A stretch of DNA of 41,605 nucleotides, taken from assembly GCA_029248105.1 (NCBI GenBank), contig JAQWJZ010000024.1:1-41605 (forward strand), read 5' to 3'. This document shows, in pieces, positions 16,220 through 25,162 of this stretch. The notes below the pieces were generated by a model. That model saw nothing but the letters and a program-made list of their open reading frames with translations, did not search any database and had not been told where the DNA came from. The DNA comes from Flavobacteriales bacterium. GTDB taxonomy: Bacteria; Bacteroidota; Bacteroidia; Flavobacteriales; UBA7312. The number at the start of each line of letters is the position of its first letter. Position 1 is the first letter of the stretch. The position numbers and the translations under genes were made by a program.

Positions 16220-17152
16220 ATGAAACTCAAAGAACGTCTGTCATTTCTGGTTGATTGGAGCAAACACCTTGTTCTTCCTGGCTTTAGTGGTATGAACCTC
16301 TACGATGTGGCTCATTTTTTTATTGAAGGCCTAGAAAAAGGAGCTATCACAACTAGAGCCTCCTCTATTGCATTTAATTTTTTCTTGGCTTTGTTTCCTG
16401 CTCTTATTTTCTTCTTTACGCTAATCCCCTACATTCCTGTCGATAATTTTCAAGAAATTCTATTAGGTCTTTTGGGCGAGGTGTTGCCACCAAGCACTAA
16501 CGAATCGGCATTTAAAACTATTACCGATATAATCAATCATCCTAGAGGTGGTTTACTATCATTTGGTTTTTTGATGGCCTTGTATTTTTCTACCAATAGC
16601 ATAAACTCATTGATGGAGGCTTTTAATAGTTCCTATCACATTTCCGAGAGTAGAGGTATGTGGAAACAACGACTAATAGCTCTAGGACTTACGCTAATGC
16701 TATCACTGATGCTTATTGTTGCTGTTGCTCTTATCGTATTCACACAGTTTGCTAGTAATTACTTTGTGGATTTGGGCATACTCAAACAAAGCTCAATAAC
16801 CCTTATGCTAATCGGAAAATGGATAATACTATTGGCTTTCCTATTTGGTGGCTTATCGATTTTGTTTCAATACGGCCCTACTAAAAAGACACATTGGAGC
16901 TTGATATCTCCGGGCTCTATATTAGCAACCGTATTTATCATCATTACCTCAATGGGCTTTGGACTATACATAGACCATTTTGGCCAGTACAACAAACTCT
17001 ATGGCTCAATAGGAACGCTAATTGTTATTCTACTATGGATGTACTTTAATGCTATTGTTATGCTTATTGGCTTTGAGCTCAACGCAAGTATTTTTAGCGC
17101 AAAAGAGCACGTCAAATCATCTTCTTTTATCGATTTTTTCCAAAAAAAGTAA
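16220..17152 (+). CDS. YihY/BrkB-family inner-membrane protein
   Basis: A 310-residue polytopic membrane protein. The family was once called RNase BN in error and has no settled function; proposals include transport. Characteristic features are the GAITTRASSIAFNFFLALFPALIFF segment near residues 38-62, about six hydrophobic helices, and the C-terminal YGSIGTLIVILLWMYFNA block followed by GFELNAS. The start codon immediately follows the nadC stop. No terminator is evident, and a tiny antisense reading frame overlaps its last 36 bases. Confidence 0.9.
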   Translation: MKLKERLSFLVDWSKHLVLPGFSGMNLYDVAHFFIEGLEKGAITTRASSIAFNFFLALFPALIFFFTLIPYIPVDNFQEILLGLLGEVLPPSTNESAFKTITDIINHPRGGLLSFGFLMALYFSTNSINSLMEAFNSSYHISESRGMWKQRLIALGLTLMLSLMLIVAVALIVFTQFASNYFVDLGILKQSSITLMLIGKWIILLAFLFGGLSILFQYGPTKKTHWSLISPGSILATVFIIITSMGFGLYIDHFGQYNKLYGSIGTLIVILLWMYFNAIVMLIGFELNASIFSAKEHVKSSSFIDFFQKK

Positions 17153-17209
17153 AAGAGCAATGAGTAAGCCAATAGCAACAACTCCCATCATTATTTTAGC
17201 AAACAACAT
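17117..17209 (-). CDS. Possible 30-residue single-helix membrane peptide
   Basis: A short minus-strand frame encodes a hydrophobic helix (residues 7-23, including VVAIGLLIALLLFLE) with a basic C-terminal tail, KIDKRR. It starts 37 nt after the upstream TonB receptor stop and overlaps the 3' end of the BrkB-like gene on the other strand. The shape is typical of bacterial small membrane peptides, but no homolog comes to mind and AT-rich DNA makes such frames by chance. Treat as a candidate. Confidence 0.25.
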   Translation of the reverse strand: MLFAKIMMGVVAIGLLIALLLFLEKIDKRR

Positions 17210-17246
17210 CTAGAAAATATTTTTAGCTAACATTATCCTAATTTCA

Positions 17247-19400
17247 TTAGTTAATTTTTAGGCGTATTCCAGTATAAATCAAACGTCCCATAACAGGTGC
17301 CCAAATTAAAGAAGCATCAAAGTCACCACCATATGGATCATTGCTTCCCAATATAGGATTTTCCTGTCTGTAGCTCAATAAGTTTTCGCCGCCAAGATAA
17401 ACGTCAAAGTTTTTGAACTTTTTAGTCACTTGACTATTGATAACATAGAATGGATCTGAAGTCGTTTTATCTATCAATTGGTGTTGAGGAATTCGACTCT
17501 CACCAATGTAATTCCAAGTTAAATCGAACATCCATTTGTTAAGGTGGTCAGTAGCATATGCCAAATTAACCAAGGCACGCTCTTTAGGTACTAATGGAGA
17601 CAACTTTTTCATACCGACGAAAGTGGAATAAACCTCGTTAATCTTGTATGCCAACTTAATGTCAAAGCGTTCAAATAACTCGTAATTTAAGTCAAACTGA
17701 AAACTATTAGAATAAGATTCACCGTCTAGGTTATAAAAACGTAATTTCGAAGGATCTTCTACATCTACCACCACTTGATTTTCAAATTGGGTTCTATAAG
17801 CATCAGCATTAAAAGTCGCTTCTCTATCAAACAATTTGAAACAATGGGTCACATTCACACCATAATTTAAGGCTAACTCCACATCTAAATCGTCTTCTAT
17901 CTCAAAGGTTCTAGATGAAGCAAAATAATTGGTGTTTTCAGCAATAGGGTTTGCAATTCGCATTGCTCGTCCTGCTGACAACCTAACCACCGTTTGTTCT
18001 GTAGGGTTAATTTTAAAATTTAGCCTAGGTGTATAGTTTAAGCCTTGTTCATTATGATAATCGACACGAAAACCAGCAACCAAAACCGTTTGATTAGGGG
18101 AAGTATAGCTATACTCTGAAAACAAACCCGTAGTCAAGTCCGTTCTATCAAAGGTTTTATCCTGATAACTCTCTTGATATCTATCGGCATAGGAGCTCAT
18201 ACCATACTTTAAGACATGATGATTGTGTTTGAGGTAAGTTTGACGTATTAAATTGATGTAGGCACTTTCTTGCAAACCATTATAGTCTGTTAGTCCAAAC
18301 TGAATATCTTGTTGGTGTCTTCTAAAAGCCGTTTGAACACCAAAGCTTTTATTTGGAGTATCTGGCATCTTAAATCCTGTCTTGGAACTAAACTCCATTA
18401 AAGTGTTATCAATAACAACTTTGTAAGGGTTGATAACATTATCTAATTGCCCACCTTCTCTGTTTTCAGTTAAAAATCGCCCAGTAAAATTAAACCGATG
18501 TCTTTCATCCTCCCTTACCCACCTATTGAGTATGTTGAAAGACTTCATATGAGGCATATCTAAAAAGCCATTTTTATCTTCATCAATTTCTTTATCGTGA
18601 TAATTGATACTAGTAAACAAATTACTTTGCCATTTGCCTGTTTTCTTAGCGAATTGCAAGTTGTTTTCAAACTTGCTCTCTGAATTGGTATAAAAATTCC
18701 AATACATTTTATCGGCATTTTCAGGCTTGAAATATTCCAAATTAATTTGCCCTGTAAAGGACTCAAAACCATTGATAACAGAACCCGCTCCTTTAATTAC
18801 TTGGATAGACTCTATCCACGTTCCGGGCACATAGGACAAACCATAAGATGAAGAAAGCCCTCTAATAAGAGGAACATTTTCTTGAGTGATTTGGGTATAT
18901 ACACCATCTAGACCTAACATTTGTATTTGTTTAGCTCCTGATACGGCATCAGAAAAAGTTACATCTACAGTTACGTTGGTTTCAAAGCTTTCTGACAGAT
19001 TACAACATGCTGCTTTTTGCAATTCTTTGCTCGAAATTTTTTGCACTTGCAAGGGGTTAACCATAGATAATTCGGTAGTGCTTATTGTAGCTTCAACTTT
19101 AACTTCATCTATTTCTACCGACTCGCTAAGTGATACCGTTAGAAAAGATTGATTCTTTACCTCAATAGTTTTTGGTTGAAAACCAATATAAGTTACCTTA
19201 ATATTAACTGGCAATTTATCGAATTCTAGTTTAAACTTACCGTTTACATCAGAAGTTGTCCCTATTGTAGTGTTTTCTACAACTATGTTAGCTCCTATAA
19301 GAGGTAATCCATTTTGATCGTTTATTTTTCCTTTTATCTGCCCCTGTGCATAAATAAACAAAGCACTCAATTGAAAGGCCATTAAAAATATATATTTCAT
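17247..19400 (-). CDS. TonB-dependent receptor, metal type, CC motif
   Basis: A 717-residue outer-membrane receptor with a signal peptide (1-19), a carboxypeptidase-regulatory-like domain (20-105) and a plug from about 110. Just before the plug core is KAACCNLSESF, with Cys132-Cys133. A 22-stranded barrel follows. The C-terminus (DPYGGDFDASLIWAPVMGRL) resembles that of the receptor at 25629-27800, so the two are probably paralogs of a metal-linked subgroup. It lies 62 nt downstream of a Cys-rich HYC_CC_PP-like protein in the same direction, a neighbour consistent with copper or another thiophilic metal. The substrate itself is inferred, not shown. Confidence 0.9.
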   Translation of the reverse strand: MKYIFLMAFQLSALFIYAQGQIKGKINDQNGLPLIGANIVVENTTIGTTSDVNGKFKLEFDKLPVNIKVTYIGFQPKTIEVKNQSFLTVSLSESVEIDEVKVEATISTTELSMVNPLQVQKISSKELQKAACCNLSESFETNVTVDVTFSDAVSGAKQIQMLGLDGVYTQITQENVPLIRGLSSSYGLSYVPGTWIESIQVIKGAGSVINGFESFTGQINLEYFKPENADKMYWNFYTNSESKFENNLQFAKKTGKWQSNLFTSINYHDKEIDEDKNGFLDMPHMKSFNILNRWVREDERHRFNFTGRFLTENREGGQLDNVINPYKVVIDNTLMEFSSKTGFKMPDTPNKSFGVQTAFRRHQQDIQFGLTDYNGLQESAYINLIRQTYLKHNHHVLKYGMSSYADRYQESYQDKTFDRTDLTTGLFSEYSYTSPNQTVLVAGFRVDYHNEQGLNYTPRLNFKINPTEQTVVRLSAGRAMRIANPIAENTNYFASSRTFEIEDDLDVELALNYGVNVTHCFKLFDREATFNADAYRTQFENQVVVDVEDPSKLRFYNLDGESYSNSFQFDLNYELFERFDIKLAYKINEVYSTFVGMKKLSPLVPKERALVNLAYATDHLNKWMFDLTWNYIGESRIPQHQLIDKTTSDPFYVINSQVTKKFKNFDVYLGGENLLSYRQENPILGSNDPYGGDFDASLIWAPVMGRLIYTGIRLKIN

Positions 19401-19462
19401 AATTTAATTATTGACGTTAGTATTTAATCTTAAATGTTAAGGCTATGAGATTCTGTCGATAA

Positions 19463-19912
19463 TCAAATTCGGAATACTTGGAAAAGTGATAGGTTTTGGG
19501 AATAAGGTTTTGGCGGAGGCAAATCTAGATAAAATTGCAATCGTGAGGAATAAAACACCATTTGTATTTGCCCCAAATCATACTCATAGGCTTGAACAAA
19601 AGATGGCGAAACAAGTGAGCTGTAAGTAGGTGCATCAAATGTAAATGACACTAAACGAACATCAAAAAAACAACAGCAGCAAGAAGCTAACAAACTGCAA
19701 TTGCAGTTATTTTTTGTTAGACTTTCCTGTGGTTTTTCTTCTGTACCACAGCAAAGGGTTGCAGATTCACAAACTGGCGTTTCCTCCTCTAATTGTTCTA
19801 TACTATATTCTGGATTGTGAGTATGACTAAAAATAACTGGAATACCAATAACACCCACCAACATAAAGGTGCAAATGATGATACTAATGGTATGTCTAAC
19901 TATTTTCTTCAC
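19463..19912 (-). CDS. Cys-rich HYC_CC_PP-like small exported protein
   Basis: A 149-residue protein with an N-terminal hydrophobic segment (9-28), then HTH (30-32), clusters of cysteines at 48, 54-55, 70, 72 and 78-81 (ten in all, counting Cys14), and a C-terminal PPP (132-134). This layout matches my recollection of the small Bacteroidota family called HYC_CC_PP, found beside TonB receptors. The His and Cys content suggests binding of a soft metal outside the inner membrane; this is inference. The start is a GTG, with TAAATTTA 4 nt upstream (one mismatch to the -7 consensus). It follows the ornithine aminotransferase gene after 18 nt. Confidence 0.72.
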   Translation of the reverse strand: MKKIVRHTISIIICTFMLVGVIGIPVIFSHTHNPEYSIEQLEEETPVCESATLCCGTEEKPQESLTKNNCNCSLLASCCCCFFDVRLVSFTFDAPTYSSLVSPSFVQAYEYDLGQIQMVFYSSRLQFYLDLPPPKPYSQNLSLFQVFRI

Positions 19913-19930
19913 TCAGTAAATTTACAAAAT

Positions 19931-21157
19931 TTATTTTTCAAACGTCTTCAAAGTACTTTCAATGATGTCTATACACTCTAACAATTGCTCTTTGCTAATA
20001 ACCAAAGGAGGAGCAAAACGAATGATATTCCCATGAGTAGGCTTAGCTAAAAGCCCATTATCTCTAAGAGCCATACACATATCCCAAGCGGTTGAACTAT
20101 CTTCTGTATCGTTGATAACAATAGCATTTAAAAGCCCTTTACCTCTTACTAAAGAAACAATGTTAAGTCCACCAATTCTATTTCTTAACTCAGTTCTAAA
20201 AACTTCACCTAATACCTCTGCATTTTCTGCTAATTTTTCGTCAAGAACAACCTCTAATGCTGCTTGAGCAACTTTACATGCTAAAGGGTTTCCACCAAAT
20301 GTAGAACCGTGTTCACCGGCTTTAATGCATAACATAACGTCATCATCTGCTAAGACTGCAGAAACAGGCAACACACCACCAGAAAGGGCTTTACCAAGGA
20401 TTAAAATATCTGGTCTGGCATCTTCAAAATCACAAGCTAACATTTTTCCTGTACGAGCAATACCCGTCTGTACTTCATCTGCAATGAATAAAACGTTGTA
20501 CTTACTACATAATTTACGAACACCTGCAAGGTAACCTTCGTCAGGTACTACAACACCTGCTTCACCTTGAATAGGTTCTACCATAAAAGCACAGACGTTA
20601 GGGTCTTTCAATTCTGTTTCTAATGCTTCTAAGTTATTGTAAGGGATTAAATCATACCCTGGCATAAAAGGTCCAAAACCGGTGTATGAAGTAGGATCAT
20701 CAGAACTAGAGATAGCAGCTAAAGTACGTCCCCAAAAATTGCCTTTTGCAAAAATGATACGGGCTTTATTTTCAGCAATTCCTTTCTTCATATAACCCCA
20801 CTTACGAGCTAATTTATTAGCCGTTTCTCCACCTTCAACACCCGTATTCATTGGCAATACCTTATCGTAACCAAATAGGTCAGTGATGAATTTTTCGTAT
20901 TGCCCCAGTATATCGTTATGAAAAGCTCTAGACGTAAGCGTTAGTGTAGCAGCTTGATCTGTTAGTGCTTTAATGATTTTAGGGTGACAATGCCCCTGAT
21001 TAACAGCTGAATAAGCAGAAAGAAAATCAAAATATTGCTTTCCTTCAACGTCCCAAACATGCACTCCATCACCTTTTGACAAAACAACAGGCAGAGGGTG
21101 ATAGTTATGAGCACCAAATTTTTCTTCTATTTCAATAAGTTCTTGTGATGAGTACAT
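19931..21157 (-). CDS. rocD: Ornithine aminotransferase
   Basis: A PLP-dependent enzyme transferring the delta-amino group of ornithine to 2-oxoglutarate, giving glutamate semialdehyde. The 408 residues are a normal length. Visible are [14 protein letters not shown] near the N-terminus, [16 protein letters not shown], the cofactor-binding [15 protein letters not shown], the Schiff-base lysine in [12 protein letters not shown], and [14 protein letters not shown]. It has its own promoter element 20 nt upstream and diverges from the RlmD-like gene. The metal-type genes downstream run in the same direction but seem functionally unrelated. Confidence 0.95.
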   Translation of the reverse strand: MYSSQELIEIEEKFGAHNYHPLPVVLSKGDGVHVWDVEGKQYFDFLSAYSAVNQGHCHPKIIKALTDQAATLTLTSRAFHNDILGQYEKFITDLFGYDKVLPMNTGVEGGETANKLARKWGYMKKGIAENKARIIFAKGNFWGRTLAAISSSDDPTSYTGFGPFMPGYDLIPYNNLEALETELKDPNVCAFMVEPIQGEAGVVVPDEGYLAGVRKLCSKYNVLFIADEVQTGIARTGKMLACDFEDARPDILILGKALSGGVLPVSAVLADDDVMLCIKAGEHGSTFGGNPLACKVAQAALEVVLDEKLAENAEVLGEVFRTELRNRIGGLNIVSLVRGKGLLNAIVINDTEDSSTAWDMCMALRDNGLLAKPTHGNIIRFAPPLVISKEQLLECIDIIESTLKTFEK

Positions 21158-21177
21158 AGTGAGTAATTTTTAAAAAG

Positions 21178-21185
21178 CAAAGTTA
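21178..21185 (-). promoter_or_regulatory. -7 promoter element TAACTTTG for rocD
   Basis: Exact TAnnTTTG match on the minus strand, 20 nt before the ATG at 21157. Back to back with the divergent element at 21230-21237. Confidence 0.62.
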
Positions 21186-21229
21186 GAAAAATCAATGATT
21201 TTTAACTCATAATACAGCCCTTAAAATTC

Positions 21230-21237
21230 TATATTTG
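21230..21237 (+). promoter_or_regulatory. -7 promoter element TATATTTG
   Basis: Exact TAnnTTTG match only 4 nt before the ATG at 21242, implying a leaderless transcript for the RlmD-like gene. Confidence 0.62.
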
Positions 21238-21241
21238 CGAC

Positions 21242-22651
21242 ATGGGAAGAAAGAGGAAAAAGATACTTTTAGAAAATGTACATGTATCAGATGCAGGAGC
21301 CAAAGGAAAGGCCGTTACTCGACTAGAAAACGGACTCGTTCTTTTTGTAGAAGGAGCTGTACCTGGCGATGTATGCGATGTGTTGGTACATAAAAAAAGA
21401 CGTTCTTTTTTAGAAGGCAGACCTGTCAAATTTCATTCTTATTCCGAAAGAAGAAGAGAGGCCAAATGTGAACATTTTGGACTTTGTGGAGGTTGCAAAT
21501 GGCAATTTATGGGTTACGAGCATCAGCTCGAATTCAAACAAAAAGAAGTAATCGATTCGCTTAGCCGACTAGGTGGGATAGAATTACCCGAAGTTAATCC
21601 TATTTTAGGTTGCGAAAATGAATTTCGCTACCGTAACAAAATGGATTTCGCCTTTACCAACAGGCGTTGGATAACCGAAGAAGAAAGTGCAGAAGGACAT
21701 GAAATAACTGACCGTAATGGTGCTGGTTTTAGAGTAGCAGGGTTTTGGGACAAGGTTATTAACCTTAACGAATGCCACTTACAAGCAGAACCTTCCAATG
21801 CTATACGTAAAGCCGCTAGAGATTATGCTATTGAACACGAATTGGACTTTTTTGATATTGCCGAAAAAGAGGGCTTTCTAAGAGCGCTTACCATTCGAAT
21901 GAGTAGCACAGGAGAGATAATGGCTTTATTTCAATTCTTCTACGAAGATGAGAAAAATAGAGAGGGCTTACTCGATCATATCAAAGAACAATTTCCTGAA
22001 ATCACATCTTTGCTTTATACCATTAACAGTAAGGGCAATGAAACTATATTCGATTTAGATATAATCACCTATCATGGCCAAGATTGTATTTATGAAGAGA
22101 TGGAAGGATTAAAATTTAAGATTGGACCAAAATCGTTTTACCAGACCAACTCCAAACAGGCATATGAATTATATAAAATTGCTAGGGATTTTGCCCAAAT
22201 AGAAAAAGACGATATTGTTTACGATTTGTACACAGGAACAGGCACAATTGCTCAATTTGTTGGCAAAAAAGCATTGAAAGTAATCGGAGTAGAATCCGTT
22301 CCAGAGGCCATTGAAGCTGCCAAAGAAAATGCCAGAAATAACGGCATCGATAACTGCAAGTTTTATGTCGGCGATATGAAAGAAATATTTACCGAAGATT
22401 TTATTCGCAAAAACGGTCAGCCTGACGTAATTATTACCGACCCACCAAGAGATGGTATGCACAAAAAAGTAGTTGGTCAGCTATTAGACGTGAACCCCAA
22501 ACGTATCGTTTATGTTAGTTGTAATCCAGCTACTCAAGCTAGGGATTTGGCACTAATGAATGAACATTATAAAGTGAGCAAAGTACAGCCTGTTGATATG
22601 TTCCCGCAGACTTTCCATGTAGAAAATGTGGTCTTATTAGAAAAACGATAG
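21242..22651 (+). CDS. 23S rRNA (uracil-5-)-methyltransferase, RlmD-like
   Basis: A 469-residue RNA m5U methyltransferase of the RumA/RlmD-RlmC group. An N-terminal TRAM-like domain (about 8-65) precedes the iron-sulfur cluster cysteines Cys76, Cys82 and Cys85 (CEHFGLCGGC). The SAM-binding Rossmann motif is YDLYTGTGTIAQ, followed by IITDPPRDGMHKK and the catalytic cysteine in YVSCNPATQARDL. The exact uracil modified (position 1939, 747 or both) cannot be told from sequence. It heads a three-gene run with the next two plus-strand genes, the next ATG abutting its stop. Confidence 0.93.
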   Translation: MGRKRKKILLENVHVSDAGAKGKAVTRLENGLVLFVEGAVPGDVCDVLVHKKRRSFLEGRPVKFHSYSERRREAKCEHFGLCGGCKWQFMGYEHQLEFKQKEVIDSLSRLGGIELPEVNPILGCENEFRYRNKMDFAFTNRRWITEEESAEGHEITDRNGAGFRVAGFWDKVINLNECHLQAEPSNAIRKAARDYAIEHELDFFDIAEKEGFLRALTIRMSSTGEIMALFQFFYEDEKNREGLLDHIKEQFPEITSLLYTINSKGNETIFDLDIITYHGQDCIYEEMEGLKFKIGPKSFYQTNSKQAYELYKIARDFAQIEKDDIVYDLYTGTGTIAQFVGKKALKVIGVESVPEAIEAAKENARNNGIDNCKFYVGDMKEIFTEDFIRKNGQPDVIITDPPRDGMHKKVVGQLLDVNPKRIVYVSCNPATQARDLALMNEHYKVSKVQPVDMFPQTFHVENVVLLEKR

Positions 22652-23236
22652 ATGCTAGATAAAGAATTTTGGAATAACCGCTATAAAACCGAACAAACAG
22701 CTTGGGATATTGGTTACACCTCTACCCCCCTAAAAACATTTATTGACAGCATAGAAAACAAGGATTTAGCTATACTAATTCCCGGTTGCGGCAGAGCCTA
22801 TGAGGCAGAATACTTACACCTAAAGGGCTTTAAAAACGTAACTATTATTGATCTATCACCTATAGCATTAGCGGACTTTTCTAAACGAGTGGATAGCTTT
22901 TCAAAAAGTCAGTTGATAGAAGGTGATTTCTTTGAGCATACCGGACAATACGACCTCATCATTGAACAAACCTTCTTTTGTGCTATAGACCCTAAGTTGA
23001 GAAAAGACTATGTCAGTCACAGTTCAAAATTACTCAAGAAAAATGGCAAAATAATTGGTCTCTTATTCGCTGAAGAATTTGGAAACGACCACCCTCCTTT
23101 TGGTGGAACAAAAGAAGAATATGAAGCGCTTTTTTCTACACATTACCATATTCAACAAATGAAAACGGCAACAAATTCTATTGAAGCAAGAAAAGGAAGA
23201 GAATTATTTATTTCTTTTAAAAACAAGATTGCTTAA
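22652..23236 (+). CDS. TPMT-like SAM-dependent methyltransferase
   Basis: A 194-residue class I methyltransferase resembling the thiopurine S-methyltransferase family. It begins FWNNRYKTEQTAWDIG, where the Trp-Asp pair is typical of TPMT-like proteins, followed by the SAM motif ILIPGCGRAYEAEYL, the acidic IIDLSP strand and LIIEQTFFCAIDP. The start codon follows the previous stop directly. The natural acceptor is unknown; bacterial relatives can methylate thiols or selenium/tellurium compounds, but nothing here selects one. Confidence 0.85.
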   Translation: MLDKEFWNNRYKTEQTAWDIGYTSTPLKTFIDSIENKDLAILIPGCGRAYEAEYLHLKGFKNVTIIDLSPIALADFSKRVDSFSKSQLIEGDFFEHTGQYDLIIEQTFFCAIDPKLRKDYVSHSSKLLKKNGKIIGLLFAEEFGNDHPPFGGTKEEYEALFSTHYHIQQMKTATNSIEARKGRELFISFKNKIA

Positions 23237-23245
23237 CTTAGCCCT

Positions 23246-23752
23246 ATGGAAATGAATTCATCAACAACTTTAGTACTAAATGCCCAACAGATGGAGCAGA
23301 AACTGTGTCGTATGGCTTGGGAGATTTATGAAAAAAACCATCTAGAAAAGGAAATTGTCATTGCAGGTATAAGCCCTCAAGGAGCAATGCTTTCTCAACG
23401 CTTAGGTAAGCACCTAGCAAAAATTTCCAAAATATTAGTAGAAGTCATAGAAGTTAAACTCGATAAAAAAAAGCCATTATCAGCGCCTGTACAAGTCAGT
23501 GCACATAGCGATTTAGATAATAAAGTTGTCGTGTTGGTAGATGATGTTTTAAAATCTGGAAAAACACTCATGTATGGTTCTCAATATTTTCTGAATCAAC
23601 CTATTAAAAAGTTAATGACGGCTATTCTTATTGACCGAAACTACAAGACATACCCTATCAAAGCAGATGTTGTTGGACTATGTTTAGCGACAACTTTACA
23701 AGAACACGTTACTGTAGAATTAGTAAAGAAAGAAGCTGTTTACCTCAACTAA
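23246..23752 (+). CDS. Phosphoribosyltransferase (PyrR-like)
   Basis: A 168-residue type I phosphoribosyltransferase. The PRPP-binding loop is clear: VVVLVDDVLKSGKTL (around 93-107), with an upstream pyrophosphate loop region at IAGISPQGAMLSQRL. Overall architecture resembles PyrR-like proteins, but it lacks the surrounding pyrimidine operon, so a regulatory role is not supported. The ATG at 23246 has TAACTTAG (23234-23241) 4 nt before it. A second in-frame ATG lies six bases on. Its stop overlaps by four bases the stop of the convergent hemN. Confidence 0.8.
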   Translation: MEMNSSTTLVLNAQQMEQKLCRMAWEIYEKNHLEKEIVIAGISPQGAMLSQRLGKHLAKISKILVEVIEVKLDKKKPLSAPVQVSAHSDLDNKVVVLVDDVLKSGKTLMYGSQYFLNQPIKKLMTAILIDRNYKTYPIKADVVGLCLATTLQEHVTVELVKKEAVYLN

Positions 23753-25110
23753 ATGGTCATTGAAAAAACCGATTTTGTCGGCTGATTTTTCATCAAATGT
23801 TGATCAAAAGCCATACATACGTTTCTCACAAAAGGTATTCCATTCTCTAAAACAATCAGACTACTATCGTTTATTTGAATTAATTCATCCTTTTCCATTT
23901 CTTGTAGTCTTTCCAAAGTAACTTCTAATCCTTCAAAACGCAAGGTTTCACTTTGCCAAGAGGTTTCGAAATGACACATCAGATTTAGAATGTGCTTTCT
24001 AATAACTTTATCTTCTTTACTCAAGATATGACCTCTAAATAATGGAAACTGACCAGTCTGAACACATTCTTGGTAGGATTTAACGGTTTTAATATTTTGA
24101 GAAAAACCACCCCAACTATCACTAATTGATGACATTCCTAAACCTATCATTAATGGGGTTTTGTTGGTTGTATATCCCATAAAATTTCTGTGTAATGACT
24201 TACTCTTGGCTGACTTATACAAACTATCTGTTTTTAGGGCAAAATGATCCATGCCAATCTCATCATATCCCAAGTCTGAAAATGCCGATTTTGCAGCTTC
24301 ATACATCTCCCTTTTTTGCTTTGGTTTGGGCAAGTCTTTTTCATCAAACCCTCTCTGAGCTACGCCTTTAACCCAAGGAACGTGAGCATAACTATATAAA
24401 GATATTCTATCGGGCAAAAGGTCTGCTGTTTTAGTAATATTATCTTTTATATTTTCTAGTGTTTGAAATGGCAATCCAAAAATGAGGTCGTGACTAACTG
24501 AGGTGTAACCTATCTCTCTTGACCATTCTGTCACAGCTTTTACTTGCTCAAACGATTGTATACGATTAATGGCTTTTTGCACTTTTTCACCATAATCTTG
24601 AATACCAAAACTCAACCTTCTAAAACCTAAGTCAAATAAGGCTTGTAATTGTTCTTTAGAAGTGTGGTTAGGATGGGCTTCAAAACTCAATTCGTGATTT
24701 GCGGTTATAACTGATATTTTAAAAATGCCATCAAACAATTTGCTAAGATTTTCACTAGAAAAAAAAGTCGGTGTTCCGCCACCCAAATGTATTTCTTTAA
24801 TATGAGGTTTGTCCTCTAAAAAATCTACATAGAGTGTCCATTCTTTTAATACGGCATCTATATAATCCTCTTCAACTTGATGGCGTTTAGTAATGTGTTT
24901 GTGACAAGCGCAAAATGTACACAGACTCTCACAAAAGGGCAAATGAATATATAAGCTGACTCCTTCTGATTTGCTAGATTCAAAAGTGGTCTTTAAGATT
25001 CGTAAATAGCCATCAACACTGAAGGTTGATTCATCCCAATACGGAACAGTCGGATGCGAAGTGTATCTAGGTCCAGCAACATTGTATTTGTTCACTAAAG
25101 ATGTTATCAC
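23749..25110 (-). CDS. hemN: Oxygen-independent coproporphyrinogen III dehydrogenase
   Basis: A radical-SAM enzyme that oxidatively decarboxylates coproporphyrinogen III to protoporphyrinogen IX without oxygen, in haem synthesis. The 453-residue length matches bacterial HemN. The 4Fe-4S motif is CESLCTFC (Cys60, Cys64, Cys67), preceded by SLYIHLPFC and followed by HLGGGTPTFF. The N-terminal KYNVAGPRYTSHPTVPYWD block is typical of true HemN rather than HemW. The start is GTG at 25110. A TGAT-N4-ATCA palindrome 41 nt upstream suggests control by a CRP/FNR-family regulator. Confidence 0.94.
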   Translation of the reverse strand: MITSLVNKYNVAGPRYTSHPTVPYWDESTFSVDGYLRILKTTFESSKSEGVSLYIHLPFCESLCTFCACHKHITKRHQVEEDYIDAVLKEWTLYVDFLEDKPHIKEIHLGGGTPTFFSSENLSKLFDGIFKISVITANHELSFEAHPNHTSKEQLQALFDLGFRRLSFGIQDYGEKVQKAINRIQSFEQVKAVTEWSREIGYTSVSHDLIFGLPFQTLENIKDNITKTADLLPDRISLYSYAHVPWVKGVAQRGFDEKDLPKPKQKREMYEAAKSAFSDLGYDEIGMDHFALKTDSLYKSAKSKSLHRNFMGYTTNKTPLMIGLGMSSISDSWGGFSQNIKTVKSYQECVQTGQFPLFRGHILSKEDKVIRKHILNLMCHFETSWQSETLRFEGLEVTLERLQEMEKDELIQINDSSLIVLENGIPFVRNVCMAFDQHLMKNQPTKSVFSMTI

Positions 25111-25150
25111 AACTGAAAGTAAAACTGCAAAAGAAAGTTTTAAGAAAATA

Positions 25151-25162
25151 TGATATAAATCA
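25151..25162 (-). promoter_or_regulatory. CRP/FNR-like palindrome upstream of hemN
   Basis: TGAT-ATAA-ATCA is a perfect 4-4-4 palindrome, the core of the FNR consensus TTGAT-N4-ATCAA. Its centre is about 46 nt before the hemN start codon. It includes the TGA stop of the upstream acetyltransferase gene. A weak -7-like TACTTTCA at 25114-25121 lies between it and hemN. Confidence 0.45.

Noticed and set aside
23246-23752. PyrR attenuation protein of a pyrimidine operon
   Set aside because: The fold is right, but no pyr genes or leader attenuator are nearby, so only phosphoribosyltransferase is claimed.
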